NCBI RefSeq assembly: GCF_008974265.1 | Contig: NZ_BKZW01000001.1 | Coordinates: 1,860,001-1,924,000 of the forward strand | Length of the DNA stretch: 64,000 nucleotides | Source of the DNA: Dictyobacter vulcani | GTDB lineage: Bacteria > Chloroflexota > Ktedonobacteria > Ktedonobacterales > Ktedonobacteraceae | Direction of reading: 5' to 3' | In this document: positions 62,469 to 64,000 of the stretch, in pieces | Position numbering within the stretch: the stretch's first letter is position 1 | Layout: every line of letters starts with the position of its first letter | The notes under the pieces: model-generated | Seen by the model: the letters and a program-made list of their open reading frames with translations, nothing else | Database searches by the model: none | Told to the model about the DNA's origin: nothing | Position numbers and translations under genes: made by a program

Positions 62469-62939
62469 TCATGTCAGACGCAAATCAAAAAATTCCGGTG
62501 GCCGGGCTTCAAGCTCAAAAGGATGCCGCCCTTTCAGATCACGATTCAGGTAGCGCTTGCAGTCAAAATGTGCCAGCAGCCAGCAATACAGGTCCTGAGA
62601 CACAAAAATGGCATCCCACGGTGGATCTTCTTCCCGCATCGTCAGCACCTGATTACACACAAAGCAGCGCGCCATACCAGCCTCAACCGCCCGTTCAAAC
62701 CAGGTCAACACAAACTGATTCATATCATCCAGATTCATCATATCTAATGACTCTTCGGGATAACCGAATAAAACTGGATCAAGGCATTCGCGAAAATCGT
62801 GACTGGCACGGCTTAAAGCCAGTAATGGTGCTCGTACAGAAACTTTTATTTCATCGTGCTCAGGATCTTCACTCGCTGACTGCACGTGGGTTAGTAACAA
62901 GCCTTCCCGGGCAAACCAGGATAATAGTTCGTTCCTCAT
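62469..62939 (-). CDS. Hypothetical protein upstream of polX
   Basis: 156 residues, acidic-rich with CFVCNQVL (possible zinc knuckle half) and YCWLLAHFDCKRYL. It ends 10 bp before the polX start on the same strand, so the two are probably co-transcribed. No family is recognised and the ribosome site is weak. The pairing with polX is the only hint at a repair-linked role. Confidence 0.55.
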   Translation of the reverse strand: MRNELLSWFAREGLLLTHVQSASEDPEHDEIKVSVRAPLLALSRASHDFRECLDPVLFGYPEESLDMMNLDDMNQFVLTWFERAVEAGMARCFVCNQVLTMREEDPPWDAIFVSQDLYCWLLAHFDCKRYLNRDLKGRHPFELEARPPEFFDLRLT

Positions 62940-63131
62940 ACTCTATTCTATAACATTGTAACGCTGAAGCCCCATCAATTCTAGCTTCTCCGCAAACAGT
63001 AACCAATCTCTTACGTGCATAGCCAGAATCCTCTCGGATAGAGTGCTACGTGCCAGAAGATCAATAAGAATGTATTAAAATAGAAAGGACAGCACTATCA
63101 ATGTCCTTCACACTAGCAAAGGCGTCAAAAA

Positions 63132-63740
63132 ATGCAGATAACGCAACCAGACAGTAAACCTGGTATCTGGCAACTGTTCCTCATCTGGACCAGCATCGGC
63201 CTCCAATCCTTCGGTGGTGGTGCGACCACCAGTCTACTCATTCAACGCGAATTCGTCGAGAAGCATCCATGGATGACCATGGAAGAATATACTCACTATT
63301 GGAACCTCTGCTTATTTGCCCCTGGTGTTAACCTGGTTGCATTAACTATTCTGATTGGGAGGAAGTTAGGCGGAAAAACTGGTATTTTTATCTCACTGCT
63401 CGGACTGCTTTTTCCCAGTGCCACTATCACCTGCCTGCTGGCCGCCGGTTTTAAAGAAGTGGAACGTGTACATACAGTGCAGGCCATTCTACAGGGCATT
63501 GTACCTGCTACGGCAGGTATTATGCTCATGGTTGGTATCAATTTTGCGCAACCACAACTCCAGCGTGCCTACAAAGAAGGGCCGCTGAATCTCATCATCA
63601 GCCTGGTACTGATTGCCCTCTGTACGCTGGCCATCATCCTGCAAGTACCGGTCTTTATCGCCCTGAGCGTTACCGCATTCCTGGGAGTACTCTGCTTCAC
63701 ACGCCCACTGTGGCGCAAAAAGAAAGCAGAGGCACAGTAA
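63132..63740 (+). CDS. chrA: Chromate transporter, first half (CHR domain)
   Basis: 202 residues, one CHR domain: SIGLQSFGGGATTSLLIQRE, PWMTMEEY, LCLFAPGVNLVALTILIGRKLGG, and about five hydrophobic segments. This is the short-chain type in which two single-CHR proteins form one transporter. Its partner starts two bases later. Exports chromate in known members; the true substrate here is untested. Confidence 0.88.
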   Translation: MQITQPDSKPGIWQLFLIWTSIGLQSFGGGATTSLLIQREFVEKHPWMTMEEYTHYWNLCLFAPGVNLVALTILIGRKLGGKTGIFISLLGLLFPSATITCLLAAGFKEVERVHTVQAILQGIVPATAGIMLMVGINFAQPQLQRAYKEGPLNLIISLVLIALCTLAIILQVPVFIALSVTAFLGVLCFTRPLWRKKKAEAQ

Positions 63741-63741
63741 G

Positions 63742-64000
63742 ATGATTGATCCATTTACCTACTTCATACTCTTCTTAAAAGCTACCGTCTTCTCATCCGG
63801 CGGCTTCAGCAATCTTCCCAGCCTGCACCAGGACCTCACCGCCAATCACTGGGCCAAAGAAACAGACTTTGGCGAATCACTCTCCATCGGGCAGATCAGC
63901 CCGGGTCCAAATGGATTGTGGGTAATCTGCCTGGGCTATCTGACCTACGGCTTTCTGGGAGCGCTGCTAGCCTTGATTTCGCTGACCATTCCACCTTTTT
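63742..64000 (+). CDS. chrA: Chromate transporter, second half (CHR domain), partial
   Basis: Begins with ATG at 63742, right after the first half's stop. FLKATVFSSGGFSNLPSLHQDL, then IGQISPGPNGLWVICLGYLTYG, is the second CHR motif (the usual PGP). It runs off the window after 86 codons, so the C-terminus is not visible. The pair is probably translationally coupled. Confidence 0.85.
   Translation, partial: MIDPFTYFILFLKATVFSSGGFSNLPSLHQDLTANHWAKETDFGESLSIGQISPGPNGLWVICLGYLTYGFLGALLALISLTIPPF

Overview
This window looks like chromosomal DNA of a Chloroflexota bacterium, most likely class Ktedonobacteria. That placement is inference from gene content: a Ser/Thr kinase fused to a WD40 propeller, a MerR protein with a B12-binding domain, KGG-repeat protein, DUF58/MoxR and DUF4129 genes, a PHP-type PolX, and many TTG/GTG starts with strong Shine-Dalgarno sites. 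There is no rRNA, tRNA, CRISPR array or prophage. Most genes are housekeeping or transport genes; the accessory element is one IS4-like insertion sequence.

Layout. 1-6.2 kb: SPFH membrane protein, a degenerate alpha/beta hydrolase, a small membrane protein, purH and a GT9 glycosyltransferase. 6.7-10 kb: membrane-anchored protein, MoxR ATPase and DUF58 protein. 10.1-14.1 kb: a small HTH protein divergent from citrate synthase, a methylase-MazG fusion and a zinc-ribbon membrane protein. 14.2-22.7 kb: alpha/beta hydrolase, a 33-bp tandem repeat, MGDG-synthase-like glycosyltransferase, acyl-CoA dehydrogenase, kinase-WD40 protein, polytopic membrane protein and CarH-like regulator. 23-27.8 kb: aldose epimerase and a sugar ABC importer without its ATPase. 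28.9-31.8 kb: rplU-rpmA and an ABC exporter pair. 31.9-41 kb: secreted Cys-rich protein, HerA cluster, ArsR and receiver proteins, superoxide dismutase, and an MFS exporter divergent from a LysR regulator. 41-44.2 kb: a GT9-like protein, then an IS element that appears to split a 6S RNA gene. 44.2-50.9 kb: zinc-ribbon protein, a cluster of four perfect DnaA boxes (candidate oriC), DUF4129 protein, recF, dnaN, receiver protein and plsX. 51-57 kb: two OmpR-type regulators and pstB-pstA-pstC-pstS behind Pho-box-like repeats. 57-64 kb: KGG protein, GT4 glycosyltransferase, L25, PolX and a split chromate transporter running off the end.

Three things stand out. (1) Six intergenic GC-rich elements share one three-part folding plan although their stem sequences differ, as a structure-conserved repeat family would. 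(2) An insertion sequence separates two halves of a 6S-like RNA that still pair with each other. (3) The citrate synthase promoter carries four ATCAAG repeats in 10-bp phase plus a palindrome between -35 and -10, facing a small HTH protein that resembles the DNA-binding domain fused to citrate synthases elsewhere.

Several genes (zinc-ribbon protein at 13.6 kb, pstA, pstB, the PhoB-like regulator, possibly the DUF4129 gene) are broken by single-base or short tandem indels. These may be assembly or sequencing errors rather than biology, and the pst locus should be read with that in mind. All calls come from reading the sequence; no database search was run.
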